64,000 nt of DNA. Source: Larix kaempferi. Lineage: Eukaryota > Streptophyta > Pinopsida > Pinales > Pinaceae. This document shows positions 48,213-58,893 of the stretch, one piece after another. Each line of letters opens with the position of its first letter. The stretch's first letter is position 1. The notes below the pieces were generated by a model. It had not been told where the DNA came from. It ran no database searches and saw nothing but the letters and a program-made list of their open reading frames with translations. Both the position numbers and the translations under genes were made by a program. Location: assembly GCA_027924585.1 (NCBI GenBank), contig BSBM01001138.1, positions 11,713,001 to 11,777,000 of the forward strand. Reading direction: 5' to 3'.

Positions 48213-48410
48213 CCACCATAGGGTAGCGATGGCGGACGATCTGTTTAGTGAGGGAGGTGCAGTAGACTGGGTAGGAAGCATGCGCTGCAATTCCCCCGGT
48301 GTGATCTTTGTGGGCGTGTGTTTAAGAAATGGTATTTCTTCTTAGACGAAGAGAATTCTGTCCAAAGTGTCCACCGAAAATGGAAATCTCTCCGTCATTT
48401 CCACGCCCAT
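48213..48410 (-). CDS. SNM1/Artemis-type nuclease gene, first exon (two single-base shifts)
   Basis: ATG at 48410 (minus) opens MGVEMTERFPFSVDT. After one extra T in an ACTTTGG run the frame continues WTEFSSSKKKYHFL. After one extra A in TTAAACA it continues THAHKDHTGGIAAHASYPVY and CTSLTKQIVRHRYP. THAHKDH is the HxHxDH metal-binding motif of this nuclease family, and the opening resembles plant SNM1-like proteins (M..EM..G.PFSVDTW). A GT donor follows (about 48212). Both shifts are +1 in short homopolymers, so either the gene is dying or the assembly carries indel errors. Local GC is higher than nearby. Confidence 0.75.
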
Positions 48411-48595
48411 TGTTCAGACAGAAGGGGCAGAGCCAGGACTAAATGAAACACAATTGGGCCGGGCGTTGTTTCAATTTAAAACCCCGAACCCACCGACTCC
48501 AAAATTACCTTTTCTGCGCGTAAACATAAATAACTCAATGGAATTCAAATTTGAACCCTTCCCAGCCCTTCCAAAGGGTTCTAGCCTTTCCTAGA

Positions 48596-49046
48596 AGTGT
48601 AAAGTTAAAATTGCCCTTAAAAAAAATTTAAAATATGAATTTTATTCTTTCACTAGGAAGGACATAATTTATATCAACATTTCAAAAGAAGGGCAACATT
48701 TGAAATTACCCATCCATATAAATTTCAATTTCTATGTTGAAATTCCTATGCTATAAAATTTATTCAAAATATTGGAAATATCATAAATTATAATCATTCA
48801 CTCACTCATGTCATGCACTCACTGCTTAGCTTTGCAAGGTGATGACTGATGACTGATGACTACGGGGTACTAGCCATTAGGATTTGACTCTGAATCCCGA
48901 GTCACTTCGGGCTGAGATCTAAGGTGTGACAATGTGTCAATGACTATGGCTGTAACAATAGAAAACCAGTACTAGGTCCAAAACAAGGCCGAAATATTGT
49001 GCCTACTACCTATGTGAACCTGGCTACCAATGTCCACTCATTTTTC
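48596..49046. other. Upstream region of the SNM1-type gene
   Basis: AT-rich. TGATGACTGATGACTGATGA triplication at 48840-48860. No TATA box can be assigned with confidence. Confidence 0.4.
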
Positions 49047-49643
49047 GTCAAAATGAAATTCAAATTGTCGCTTTGATGAGTCCTCCTCTACAAGACTTCA
49101 TTTCTTGCATGAATGTCACAAACTCACGACAACTCTAAACAACACTCAATGGCATGCAACTACAAATAATGACATGCAGCTAGAACCACAGACCAAGAAG
49201 AGGTTGATTTATGCATTGATATAGAGAGGTGGCACTAGGCACACAATATGGAGAAACAATGAGTTAGAAAAAACATTTGGACCAAACTACCACAATGGTT
49301 ATTAATAAAATTAAAAAAAAAAACAATTTTTAGCTTAGGAATTGTCTTCAATTTGATGGGTGGCATGATCATGATCATGTAATCTCCCTCCGTCCTTCCA
49401 AACATATGTGGTTTCTCACCATGTTTGTCTTTGACACTCGCCACCAAAATACGTATAAAAATTACATGTCTTTACATCCTCTTCCATTTAAATCATCATC
49501 GCATAGTCATAACTAAGGATTATTATGCATGCACACCCCCGCCTTATAATATCAATTGGTTCAAGGCGCAAATACAACCATAAATGATCAAATGTCTCAA
49601 GACGCAAAGAGTAAGAGACAACTATAAGTAAGTCTTATATTAA
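49047..49643 (-). repeat. Dispersed repeat, copy 2 (inverted)
   Basis: Reverse-complement match to 26029-26602, about 600 bp, with scattered substitutions and small indels. Confidence 0.88.
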
Positions 49644-50837
49644 ATTTACCATATAAGTCTTTAATTGGAACTATCATCTGAGATTTGACACATTGGATTG
49701 TTGTGATCTTCTTATCACTCCTTACCAATGTGATCGTAAGGCTTCTTTGATGGTGAAGTCCATAATTTTAAGTCTTCTTCCTCATTCTCATGCCTTTTGG
49801 TAAGACAATAAGGAGGGAAGTGGCCCACATCAGCATGGAAAACAGTTTCGACATAGAGGTAGATGCATTAACTCTTTCATTAAATAACTTAAATTCCATG
49901 CCAGTGACTACGAATTCACTGAATCTTGGATTGGTGAAAAACACATCAAATTTTAGAGCCTCGAGCTCTTAATTACTCATGTATCTAGAATTTTCGCAAA
50001 TCGAGCCATTAACAAACTTCTTTTGTTGTTCTGGTTCAATTTAAAAGGTAGATTGTCGAGACTCAAACATGCAGCGAGTCGCAAGGATCCAGTTGACTTA
50101 GGCTTGATTCCATTTCCCCTCCATCCCATACCTGTTTCTTGTCGCGACAAGTGTTGAACAACAAAATTTGATGCCCAGGCCCCTATGATGCTAGCGTTGC
50201 TAACTTGCTTGGTATGGAGGATTTTTTTTTATGTTTTTTTGAGCTATATATTATTTTTTCTTAGGCTCCTAATGTCCATCATTCTTACTTCTCTCAAGAT
50301 TGGATGGTTTCCCTCTCTCCGGTTTGAATTAAGGTTTTGGTTGGTTTTATATGTATATTTTGGTTGTAGGTTTATTATAGCCTCGTTTTGCTTAGTGGCT
50401 TCTTTTTGTACATAGTTAACAGTAAGTAATTTTCTCATGCTTCTAGTTTTATTTTAATATTATATCTAGTTACAAAGTCTTGCACTATGCATAAGATCAT
50501 GCAGATGCCCCAATATGGTTATTGGATAGTCTAAGTAGTTTTTCTGTATAATGAAGTGTGGTCTAACCCAGAAAAATACAACAAAATAGTTGTTATTTTA
50601 ATGAAGTGTAAAATTAATGTTACATATATGTCAAATTAATGTGTTCAAATTCGGCTTTATTGAAAAGATATTATTTTATCATGTAGATATTAAGGAGTGC
50701 TCAGTTGTTTAAGATTGTAAAAATTTGGATGGGCAATATTTGTTTTTTGCATTTTTGGGGGGGAAGGGTTTAGTTAATTTATACTTGTCAATTGAAGTAC
50801 AATTATTTAAATTGCCTTTCATCTTTGAAGGGATCCA
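49644..50837. other. Spacer, probably part of the decayed dispersed element
   Basis: Lies between the two blocks shared with 25.3-26.6 kb. No protein recognised. Confidence 0.4.
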
Positions 50838-50895
50838 ATAACAAATTCCCTTCCAATAAAAATTAAGACCCACCCTTCAAATTTGATCACTGATG
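50838..50895 (-). repeat. Short dispersed repeat, partner of 25265-25316
   Basis: Reverse complement carries GGTCTTAATTTTTATTGGAA and AAATTTGAAGGGTGG. Order relative to 49047-49643 mirrors 25265 relative to 26029. Confidence 0.7.
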
Positions 50896-51412
50896 GATAG
50901 GTTGGGAATGGCTTCAGCCTTAATAGTATTGATTTTGGTGCGGTAAAATAATGGATATATATTGTGTAAAAGTGGAGTAGCTTTTTTCTTAATTGAGAGG
51001 TATCGTTAGCTAGATATGGGAGCGAAATATGTGGCATTATTTCTTCCAAATTCTTATTACATGGTTGCTCTTGCCTCGTTATGGAGTGTAGTCAAAAGTA
51101 GGGTGGAAGTAAAAGGAAGGAAAATTACACCAATGGAAAATAGGGTAAGAGTGTAAAACAATCCCACAACGGGTGTCACCGCCATGCTGACACGCGTCAA
51201 GGTAATGAGTACCATCAGTGTTCACAAGTATGTGGGGGTATGATGGTGGACAGGTGGTAGCTTCCACTCAGCAATCTCTTGAGCAATTAATATTTGCATG
51301 ATAAGGTATTTACAGGGAGGGTACGGATCCTTGCTCCGATTCAAGTCTTGGGTACACTCTCCTGATAATTCCCATGTGTGAGCATTCATGGTACCTCGTG
51401 CCAACTTAAATC

Positions 51413-52222
51413 ATGATGGAAAGGCTAGTCAGGATAGGAGATGGCCTCTATTTTGGAGGTGCCATTATTGGCATCCTCCTCGCACTAGCTTCAACAATTC
51501 TAATTGTTATACCCATAATGGGACTGAGCCTACTTTCATGGCACTCGCATTCCTCCTTCGTGCTTCCTCTAGTCTGGCTCTTCGGCTTGGGAGACTATAG
51601 AATGGTTCACACTAAGGTCACTAGAAAGAAGACCTCCAATGGCCCCAGAGGCTCTCATGTGCCTCGGGCCCTTAAAGAAATGGAGAATGCAAAGGGGTTT
51701 CTTGCGAGTAGAGTTAGTCGGCATGCTAAGGAGCACACTAAATGTCTAGAAAGGAGGTTGTGCGGGGAGATTATAAGCCCTAGTGCCCAAGAGCTTATGG
51801 AGGAGTTTGGTGGTTTGATTAATGATTATGGGTCTTCTCGAACCCGTGAGACGCGACACACAAGAACTTTGGGGTTATTCTGGTCCATGAAATCTCTCTT
51901 CAGTCTAACTCTGGAAGAAAGACAGAAGGTTAAAGCATGGGAGGATATGGGCGATTCACCTGTGATTGCCCGTCTCGAGGGTTTAGAAGATGGGATGCGC
52001 AGAATCGCAAGCAGTCATGTCATTGCGGATGAGCATGTTAATGCTAAAATTGATGCCTTCGCCAGAGAGCTTATGGGGAGAAGCTTCAGTTGGCCACCGC
52101 CAGCATGCCCTTCTGCCACACAATTGGTGTTTCGTCGATGCCTAAAAGTTATGAAGAGGGTTGCCAAGCAAGAAATTCCAGGTGTTGGTCCGTCCTACAT
52201 TACTATCTATGATTATGATTAA
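51413..52222 (+). CDS. Unassigned 269-residue protein with two N-terminal membrane segments
   Basis: Longest non-repetitive open frame in the window. It opens MMERLVRIGDGLYFGG. Residues about 12-35 (LYFGGAIIGILLALASTILI) and 38-58 are hydrophobic and likely membrane-spanning. The remainder is soluble, basic and helical, with REL and EMENAKGFLASRV-like segments, a Pro-rich patch WPPPACP near 225, and an end at YITIYDYD. No stop in 269 codons in an AT-rich area, and GC above the surroundings, argue for real or recent coding. No introns, no recognised family, no obvious poly(A) tail. It could be a lineage-specific gene, a mobile-element accessory ORF or an inserted foreign sequence. Confidence 0.5.
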   Translation: MMERLVRIGDGLYFGGAIIGILLALASTILIVIPIMGLSLLSWHSHSSFVLPLVWLFGLGDYRMVHTKVTRKKTSNGPRGSHVPRALKEMENAKGFLASRVSRHAKEHTKCLERRLCGEIISPSAQELMEEFGGLINDYGSSRTRETRHTRTLGLFWSMKSLFSLTLEERQKVKAWEDMGDSPVIARLEGLEDGMRRIASSHVIADEHVNAKIDAFARELMGRSFSWPPPACPSATQLVFRRCLKVMKRVAKQEIPGVGPSYITIYDYD

Positions 52223-53469
52223 GGCTTGCTCTAGTCTGTTTGATAGAATAGTTTTTTGGAGTCTAGTTGGAGTCTCTTTAATTTTGGTTTCTATTGGCCA
52301 TAACCCTCACCCCGTGGGGGGAAATACTGATAAAACGATGCCAATCCTAGCAGTAATTCTCAGGCTTAGTTAGTAGTTGATGGTTCAGACATGATTCACA
52401 GAAATTTTTATTTTTTAATGGATTGGTCTATCTATGACAGTCAATCCCACTTTGTTGAAGGTTTCCATGGCTCTATTATGTATAGTTTATTTCTATAGTT
52501 TAATATAATTTCGAATCTCACAACGAAAAAGAATGTAAAACAACATCTAGGATGAGAAATTTCTCACAATTGTAGAAAATTGATTTATATAGGTATAAAA
52601 TTAAAGTTATCAACAATGAAAAGTTTTCAACCCAAATCACACAAGGGGTAGTTGAAAAGATGGAAGAAATCATAGGACCCCTCGTGTAGAATTTGGCATA
52701 AGCATTGGAGCATAGAAGAGAATAGCTTTTTGACAGATAAGAAAGAATTCAAAACCATATAGTGAAGGGAAATGGAAAAAACACACTAATATAAAACAAC
52801 AATAGTACATAGAAAACTTCAACAAGTAGGGAGAAATCAAAATTCAAAACTATATGAACTAAACACATTATGGCATGAAAAACACATGATGACTCAACTA
52901 AGAACTAGCACCCACAAGCTACAATGTGAGACAAGAAGAGGAGAGAAATCGATGGAACTATGGGAGGAAAATTGTGTAGGATATGTGGGAACAATGGAGT
53001 GGAACAAGACAAGCTCCCTTCTTCATTGCACTATGTACTTGCACATCAAAGAAAGAACCAAAATTTGCGCCAAGGATTCGGAAGCGACATTGCAAGAGAA
53101 CCAAGTAAGGGTCACTGTAAGGATGGTCAAGAGACAAAAACATGCAATAAAAGGGTTGTTAAAGAAGAGTCTAATGTGGAAAACAATATATCCTTAACTT
53201 TATGATATTTTTGTATTGCATTGGGAACTAGTCATCATGGTTTTCTTCTTGTTCTTCACCATTGTTTTCTATCATTTAAGGTAACAAATAGTGATTACAT
53301 GCATGCTTATTTTGTTCATTTTTGGTTTTCTAGTGTTTAGTTTACAAGTCATGCAAGTTGTAGCCATTTTTTCATCCCAAACAACCCATGGTCTCATGGA
53401 CATTTTAATAAAAATGTATCTATCTATCATGGTCTAAAGACGTGTACCTAGGGTTATCAATAATTGGAA
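52223..53469. other. Spacer
   Basis: No gene recognised. Overlapping short open frames at 52886-53205 have no family match. Confidence 0.5.
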
Positions 53470-54362
53470 ATAGAAAGTGGCATTGTCATCGCATTGTCAT
53501 CATCGTTAACATCATCATTGGCATTGTTAGTGTCATCATTCCCTACATATCCTCAAACATGTAACCCTGAACACGTGTAACCCCCAACAACTCAAGAAAA
53601 AACTTAAACAAATCGACATCATCATCATCATCCATGTCATGATCATCTTCATCATCAATGCCATCATCATTATCATCATTATCATCATTATCATCATCAC
53701 CATCATCGACATCATCGTTGTATTTGAAATCATCATCAACACCATAATCGTCATCATCATCATCATCATCATTGTCATCATTTTTGTCATCCCCAACCTA
53801 ATCCTCATCATCCTCATCATCGCTGTCATCATCATCATCATCATCATCATCGTCGTCGTCGTTGTCATCATCATCATCATCATCATCGTCCACATCATCC
53901 TCCTCATCATCAATGTCATCGTCATTTTCATCATCACCATCATCACTATCATCATAATCTTAGACATCGTCGTCATCACCATAATCATCATCATATTCAT
54001 CATTGTCGTCATCCTCTTCATTGTCATCATCATCATAGTCATCATCTTCACCATCTCCATCATCATCATCATCATCATCTTCCTCGTCCTCATCATAATT
54101 ATCATCGTCATCATCTTCATCATGGTTATCATCGTTTTCTTCATCATCATCCCCTATAATACCTAAATGTGTAACCCACAACACTTATAAAACCCCACAT
54201 CATCGTCATCTTTATCATCATCGTCAATGTCACTGTCATCATCACCATCTCCACTGCCATCATCATCATCGTCATCATCATCATCATCATCATCATCATT
54301 TCCATCATCATTATCGAGGTCATCATCATCATATATACGCTCATCATCATCATCATCATGAC
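53470..54362. repeat. Third (ATC)n array
   Basis: ATC/GTC/ATT triplets, interrupted near 53545-53615 and 54150-54200 by related phrases (TGTAACCC.CAACA, TAAAACCCC). No strand switch seen, unlike the 27.3-kb array. Confidence 0.9.
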
Positions 54363-54790
54363 CCTATACATCTTATCACGGCCATGGACCCTGAATTCCC
54401 TATAAAATATAACCCACATAGCCCATGCCATGTCATATAACCCTCAAAACTAATCCTTAACCCCTAACTTCTAAACACTGCACAATTAACACTCTTATAT
54501 AGCCTTATAATTATAGAACATATCCCTTGTAACAATTAAATATTATCAACCCTATCAATCTTAACCATTATAACCTCGACTAACACCTTCTCTCTATAAA
54601 CCCCTCTTAACACATAATCTTATAACCTCTATAAGGGTTATGTGATCACCACTAACCTAATACCTTAGAATATTTTACATCATGCTTAAAGTTTCACATT
54701 TATCCATTATAACCTCTATCCCCAAAACCCTTATCACCATTGATTGTTATAACACATAATTCATACTATGTAACACCTAGAGGACATATT
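54363..54790. repeat. Strand-asymmetric, G-poor tract
   Basis: A long C/A/T-rich stretch with few G, built of TAACC, AACCCCTAA and TATAACC words. Loosely resembles a degenerate C-strand telomere-like or minisatellite sequence. Confidence 0.6.
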
Positions 54791-54825
54791 ATTGCACTCT
54801 TGTAGTGAATATAGAATATATGTCA

Positions 54826-54995
54826 GTTATCTGACGAATCCTGTCGGATAATCGACGGGAGTCGTCGGATAACCGACGGTCGTCGGATATCCGACAATGC
54901 CATGTATCAATTAGAAAAAATTTGATCAAAATTCGTAATTTTAAAGGTGAAATCCGACGACACAGTCAATTTCGTCAGATTGTCTCGTCGGATTT
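54826..54995. repeat. Cluster of CGTCGGAT palindromes
   Basis: GTCGGATAATCGAC, CGTCGGATAACCGACG and the perfect palindrome GTCGGATATCCGAC occur within 70 bp, with more CCGACGA and CGTCGGATT to 54995. May be the end of an inverted-repeat transposon. Confidence 0.75.
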
Positions 54996-55429
54996 TGGGT
55001 TCAAATTTTGTAGAGTGACTAGCATAAACTCTACAATTTATGAGTTAGCCTAGAGGATCCTCTACATTAAATGACTAGCATAAAATCTGCAATTTATGGT
55101 TTTCCAGATCCTCTCCACCTAGGTTAAAATCTCATTTGCGAAATGTTTGCTGTTCCTTAGTTGATTATTGATTGGTATTCTTCATAAGATATTTTGAGAT
55201 TGTACTTAGTGGGGATTAATGAGGGTATGGGGTGAGTTTGCATATATGTGGTTATTGAGTGTTAGAGATGGTAAGGGAAAGAGTAATGACGTTATTGGTA
55301 ACTGCATGATAGGAACCGAGATCCCCTCATCTTCCTCATAATAGATGAATGGAGGGTGGCTCAACCACCGTCAGGCACAACAGCGACATTGCAATTAATG
55401 ATTCCTTTGTGTTTATGGATTTTCCTTAT

Positions 55430-56060
55430 GTTATGATCCTTTGACATTCTTAAACATTTATTCCTCCCTCGACCATGTCCATAGCCCCGAGACCCATACC
55501 TAGTGCCTACAACCTCTTAATGGCATCAACATCCTGACTCGAGGATCATATATATTGTTGAGAGGTTAGGTGTGATGCTTTGAGGAATTGTTTATGGTCT
55601 TATATGCCTAAAAGATTCCTTTATAGCTTACATCCTGAATTTTCTCCCCCAACCATATTTAGGGCCCTAATAGCCATACCTAGTGCTCAAAAACCTATAA
55701 TGGCACACATATCATCAGTGTAAGCTAGATATATCATCAAGAGGTCATGTCTGATGCTTCCAGGTGTTGATCATGGCCTTATGTGCCTAGATTAGTCTTC
55801 CCTTAGCACCTAAGGTATGAGTTTCCTCCACCAATCATGTTTGCGGCCCTACGACCCATACCTGGTGCTAAAACCTCATAATGACATTGATACCCCCACT
55901 TGTAGCCAGAGGATAACCTTTGGAGGTCATGTGTGGTGATTTGATGTATCATGTTTAGCCCTAGATTCTTAGAAGATTTGTTTACGAGTTAGGGATTCAA
56001 TTTCTTCTCTTAACCATGTTGAGGCCTAGAGACCCATACCTAATTCTGAAATGATATAGC
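55430..56060. repeat. ~180-bp tandem repeat, 3.5 diverged units
   Basis: The anchor (GAC/TAG)CCCATACCTAGTGC recurs at 55491, 55671, 55853 and 56031 (periods 180, 182, 178). AGAGGT.ATGT.TGATG and CC(A/C)ACCATGTT landmarks are shared. Confidence 0.88.
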
Positions 56061-57129
56061 CTATATTCATTTTGGTGCCTATCATCTTCTCAAGTTTGCG
56101 ATCCTAGCCTATACCTCTAGCTGGATTGACATCGTCTTTGGGTTTCCAGTATTAGGAAGTCTATGAATTTTTTTGAAATAATGGATAATGATGTATGGTT
56201 GAGGATTTTGTGTTTAGTTGTACATAATGATATACAGGTCGTAGGTTATAGGTTTTCTTCGAATAAAGGTATTTTTGAGATGGGTCATAGTCATATTTGA
56301 CATAACTTTCACATGATCATAAAAGAAAAATTGATTTGGCTTGCCTCATTCTATCTTTTGAGGTTGTGAATGTTTGTAAGTTTAAATATCTTGACATCAT
56401 TTTATCGTGTGTTTGGAAGGAACCAAGGTTGTTGAGTGGGTCTCTTGCTAGCACAACCAAGCTAGATTCTGCTTGGGGAAATGTCAATGTTGAAAAATAT
56501 GAATTTTTTCTATATATGGGAAGTTCCTACCAATTAGAACCTTTTTATATATATATGGGCAGTTCCCCACCTATGTTGAATTCACACAAGTGACATGTTG
56601 ATCTCTTAAATGAGTGTTTTTTTAAAGCCCGAAGCTTCTTTGAAATCTAGTTTACCCTTAGTACCATCCTCAGATTGAGGGGAAGTGTCTAATGGCTTTC
56701 TGCAGGATATGTATTTCAATAAAAAAATATAAACAAGGAAACAATAATGAAAATTTAAACAACTAGGATTTGGGTATTTACAATGATTGCCCTTAGAAAA
56801 TCCAATAATTATCCAACCAAGGTAATAACTACAAAACGTATACTTGATACCATGCTAAATTATTAACATATTAAAGGAGGTTCTGAAGGATCAAAATAGG
56901 TGTCCCCCCTTACATGTTCTAAATTCAAAGCACAATATGCCTAGTCATGAGCACTTTAGATACCAGTGTAGGATCAATGGCATACTGTGTCTTCCAAATG
57001 AATCTTTGGATTGTTGGAGAGGCTCTTTTTGAACACAAAATGTTGTTATGAATCCTATATGAATAAGTTATTTTGCATACAAGCCCATAACTTCACAATA
57101 AAACCATAGTGCTAGGACGCTTGATATCG
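56061..57129. other. Spacer
   Basis: No gene recognised. Short duplicated TATATGGG.AGTTCC.ACC at 56515-56575. Confidence 0.45.
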
Positions 57130-57179
57130 CACTATAGTAAAAGGCCACAAGGTCTAAAGCAAATTATTAGGTCTTAAAT

Positions 57180-58893
57180 GCCACTTAGGGTGGCCCCCCC
57201 CCCCCAAAAGGTCAAATTTTGAAAACTTTTGGAGGCAGTTTTTAAGAGCCGCCCCTAAAAACCCAAAAAAACCTTTTGGGGGTGGTTTTACCAAGACCGC
57301 CTCAAGCCAAAACTGCCCCTAAAGGGGTAAATTGTTGTAGCCGGTATAGAGAAACACCCATAAGTCACAAGACCTTGAGGTAAATACCAGTCATTACAAA
57401 CTAGATTTTGATCTAACACCATGGACACCATGGATTAGGATTCAAGAACCATCCATGATGTTGTAAATATTGAAATGGCCACCATACCCACTTGCAAGCT
57501 AAATATTCCTTGTGTAGGAATCATGTGGTGATTAGGGCCCTACACATGGCCCATTAGCCATAACGGATAATTTTACGGCACATGAATTTGTATTTTGACC
57601 ATGGATGATGGAAAGTTGGAGTGTGAGAACCATCTTTGATGTGAAAAACCTAGCATGATTGCCTCAATTGTAGAGCTCTAATGGGATATGGTGTTGAATG
57701 ATGATGCACACCCTTCCTAACACTGCAATAGCTTGTGTGAGCTTAGCTCCAATGTTTTGATGAGATGCATTGTTGAACCCATGTGACACAACTAACCCAT
57801 GTACATAAATGACTTTTAGGGGGTTTTAAAAAAACTTCCTCGAAAATTTCAATTCGCATTACTTTTAGGGGGGGTTCAATAAACCGCCTCCAAAATTTCA
57901 ATTCTCATTTCTTTTAAGGAGGGTTTCACAAAACCGCCTCCAAACGTTCAATTATCATGAATTTTAAGGGGGTTTTTAAACAACTTCCTCCAAATTTTTA
58001 ATTTGCATGACTTTTAGGGGTGGAGTTCAACAAAATACCTCCAAAAGTTCAATTCTCATGACTTTTAAGGGGGGTTTCAAAAACCCGCCTCCAAAAGTTC
58101 AATTATCATGACTTTCAAGGGGGGGGGGGGGTTCCAAATAACCACCTCAAAAAGTTCAATTCTCATGACTTTTAGGGAGAGGGGGGCTCCAACAAACCGC
58201 CTCCAAAAGCTCAATCCTCATGACTTTTAAGGGGGGTGCCAAAAAACCACCTCCAAAAGTTCAATTCTCATGAGTTTTAAGGGGGGTTCCAAAAAAACCG
58301 CCTCCAACAGTTCAATTCTCATGACTTTTAGTGGGGTTTTTGACAAACCGCCCACTCAAGTTATGAGAATTGGACTTTTAGGGGGGTTTTCAAACAACCA
58401 CCTCCAAAAGTTCAATTCTCAGACTTTTAAGGGGGGTTCCAAACAAACCGCCTCCCAAAGTTCAATTCTCATGACTTTTAGGGGGGGTTTTGACAAACCG
58501 CCCCCAAAAGCTATGATAATTGGGCTTTTAGGGGGGGTTTTCAAACAACCGCCTCCAAAAGTTCAATTCTCATGACTTTTAAGGGGGGTTCCAAAAAACC
58601 CGCCTCTAAAAGTTCAATTCTCATGACTTTTAGGGGGGGTTTTGAAAAACCGCCCCCAAAAGTTATGAGAATTGGGCTTTTAGGGGGGGGTTTCCAAAAA
58701 CCGCCCCCAAAAGTCAAATTTCAGGACTTTTGGGGGCGGATTTAAAAAAAACCGCCCCCAAAAGTCCAATTTCCATGACTTTTAGGGGCGGTTTTAAAAG
58801 ACTGCCTCCAAAGGTCTGAAAAAACTTTTAGGGGGGGTTTTACCAAGACTCCGCAAGCCAAAACTGCCCCTAAAGGGCTATTTTGTTGTAGTG
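57180..58893. mobile_element. Poly-G minisatellite ending in a CACTA-like terminus
   Basis: From about 57810 to 58830 roughly 19 units of ~50-60 bp repeat: ACTTTTAGGGGGG, a short T/C-rich piece, AACCGCC(T/C)CCAAAAG, then TTCAATTCTCATGA. The right end on minus reads CACTACAACAAAATAGCCC, the form of CACTA-superfamily termini. GCCAAAACTGCCCCTAAA near it also occurs at 57309, before GTTGTAGCC. A candidate opposite end, CACTATAGTAAAAGG, lies at 57130, but flanking triplets do not match. Subterminal short repeats are typical of CACTA elements. No transposase is present. Confidence 0.7.

Noticed and set aside
53536-54431. Met- and Ile-rich ORFs
   Set aside because: Same trinucleotide artefact.
58270-58575. 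101-codon ORF with repeated SFKGGSKKTAS-like units
   Set aside because: Translation of the poly-G minisatellite.
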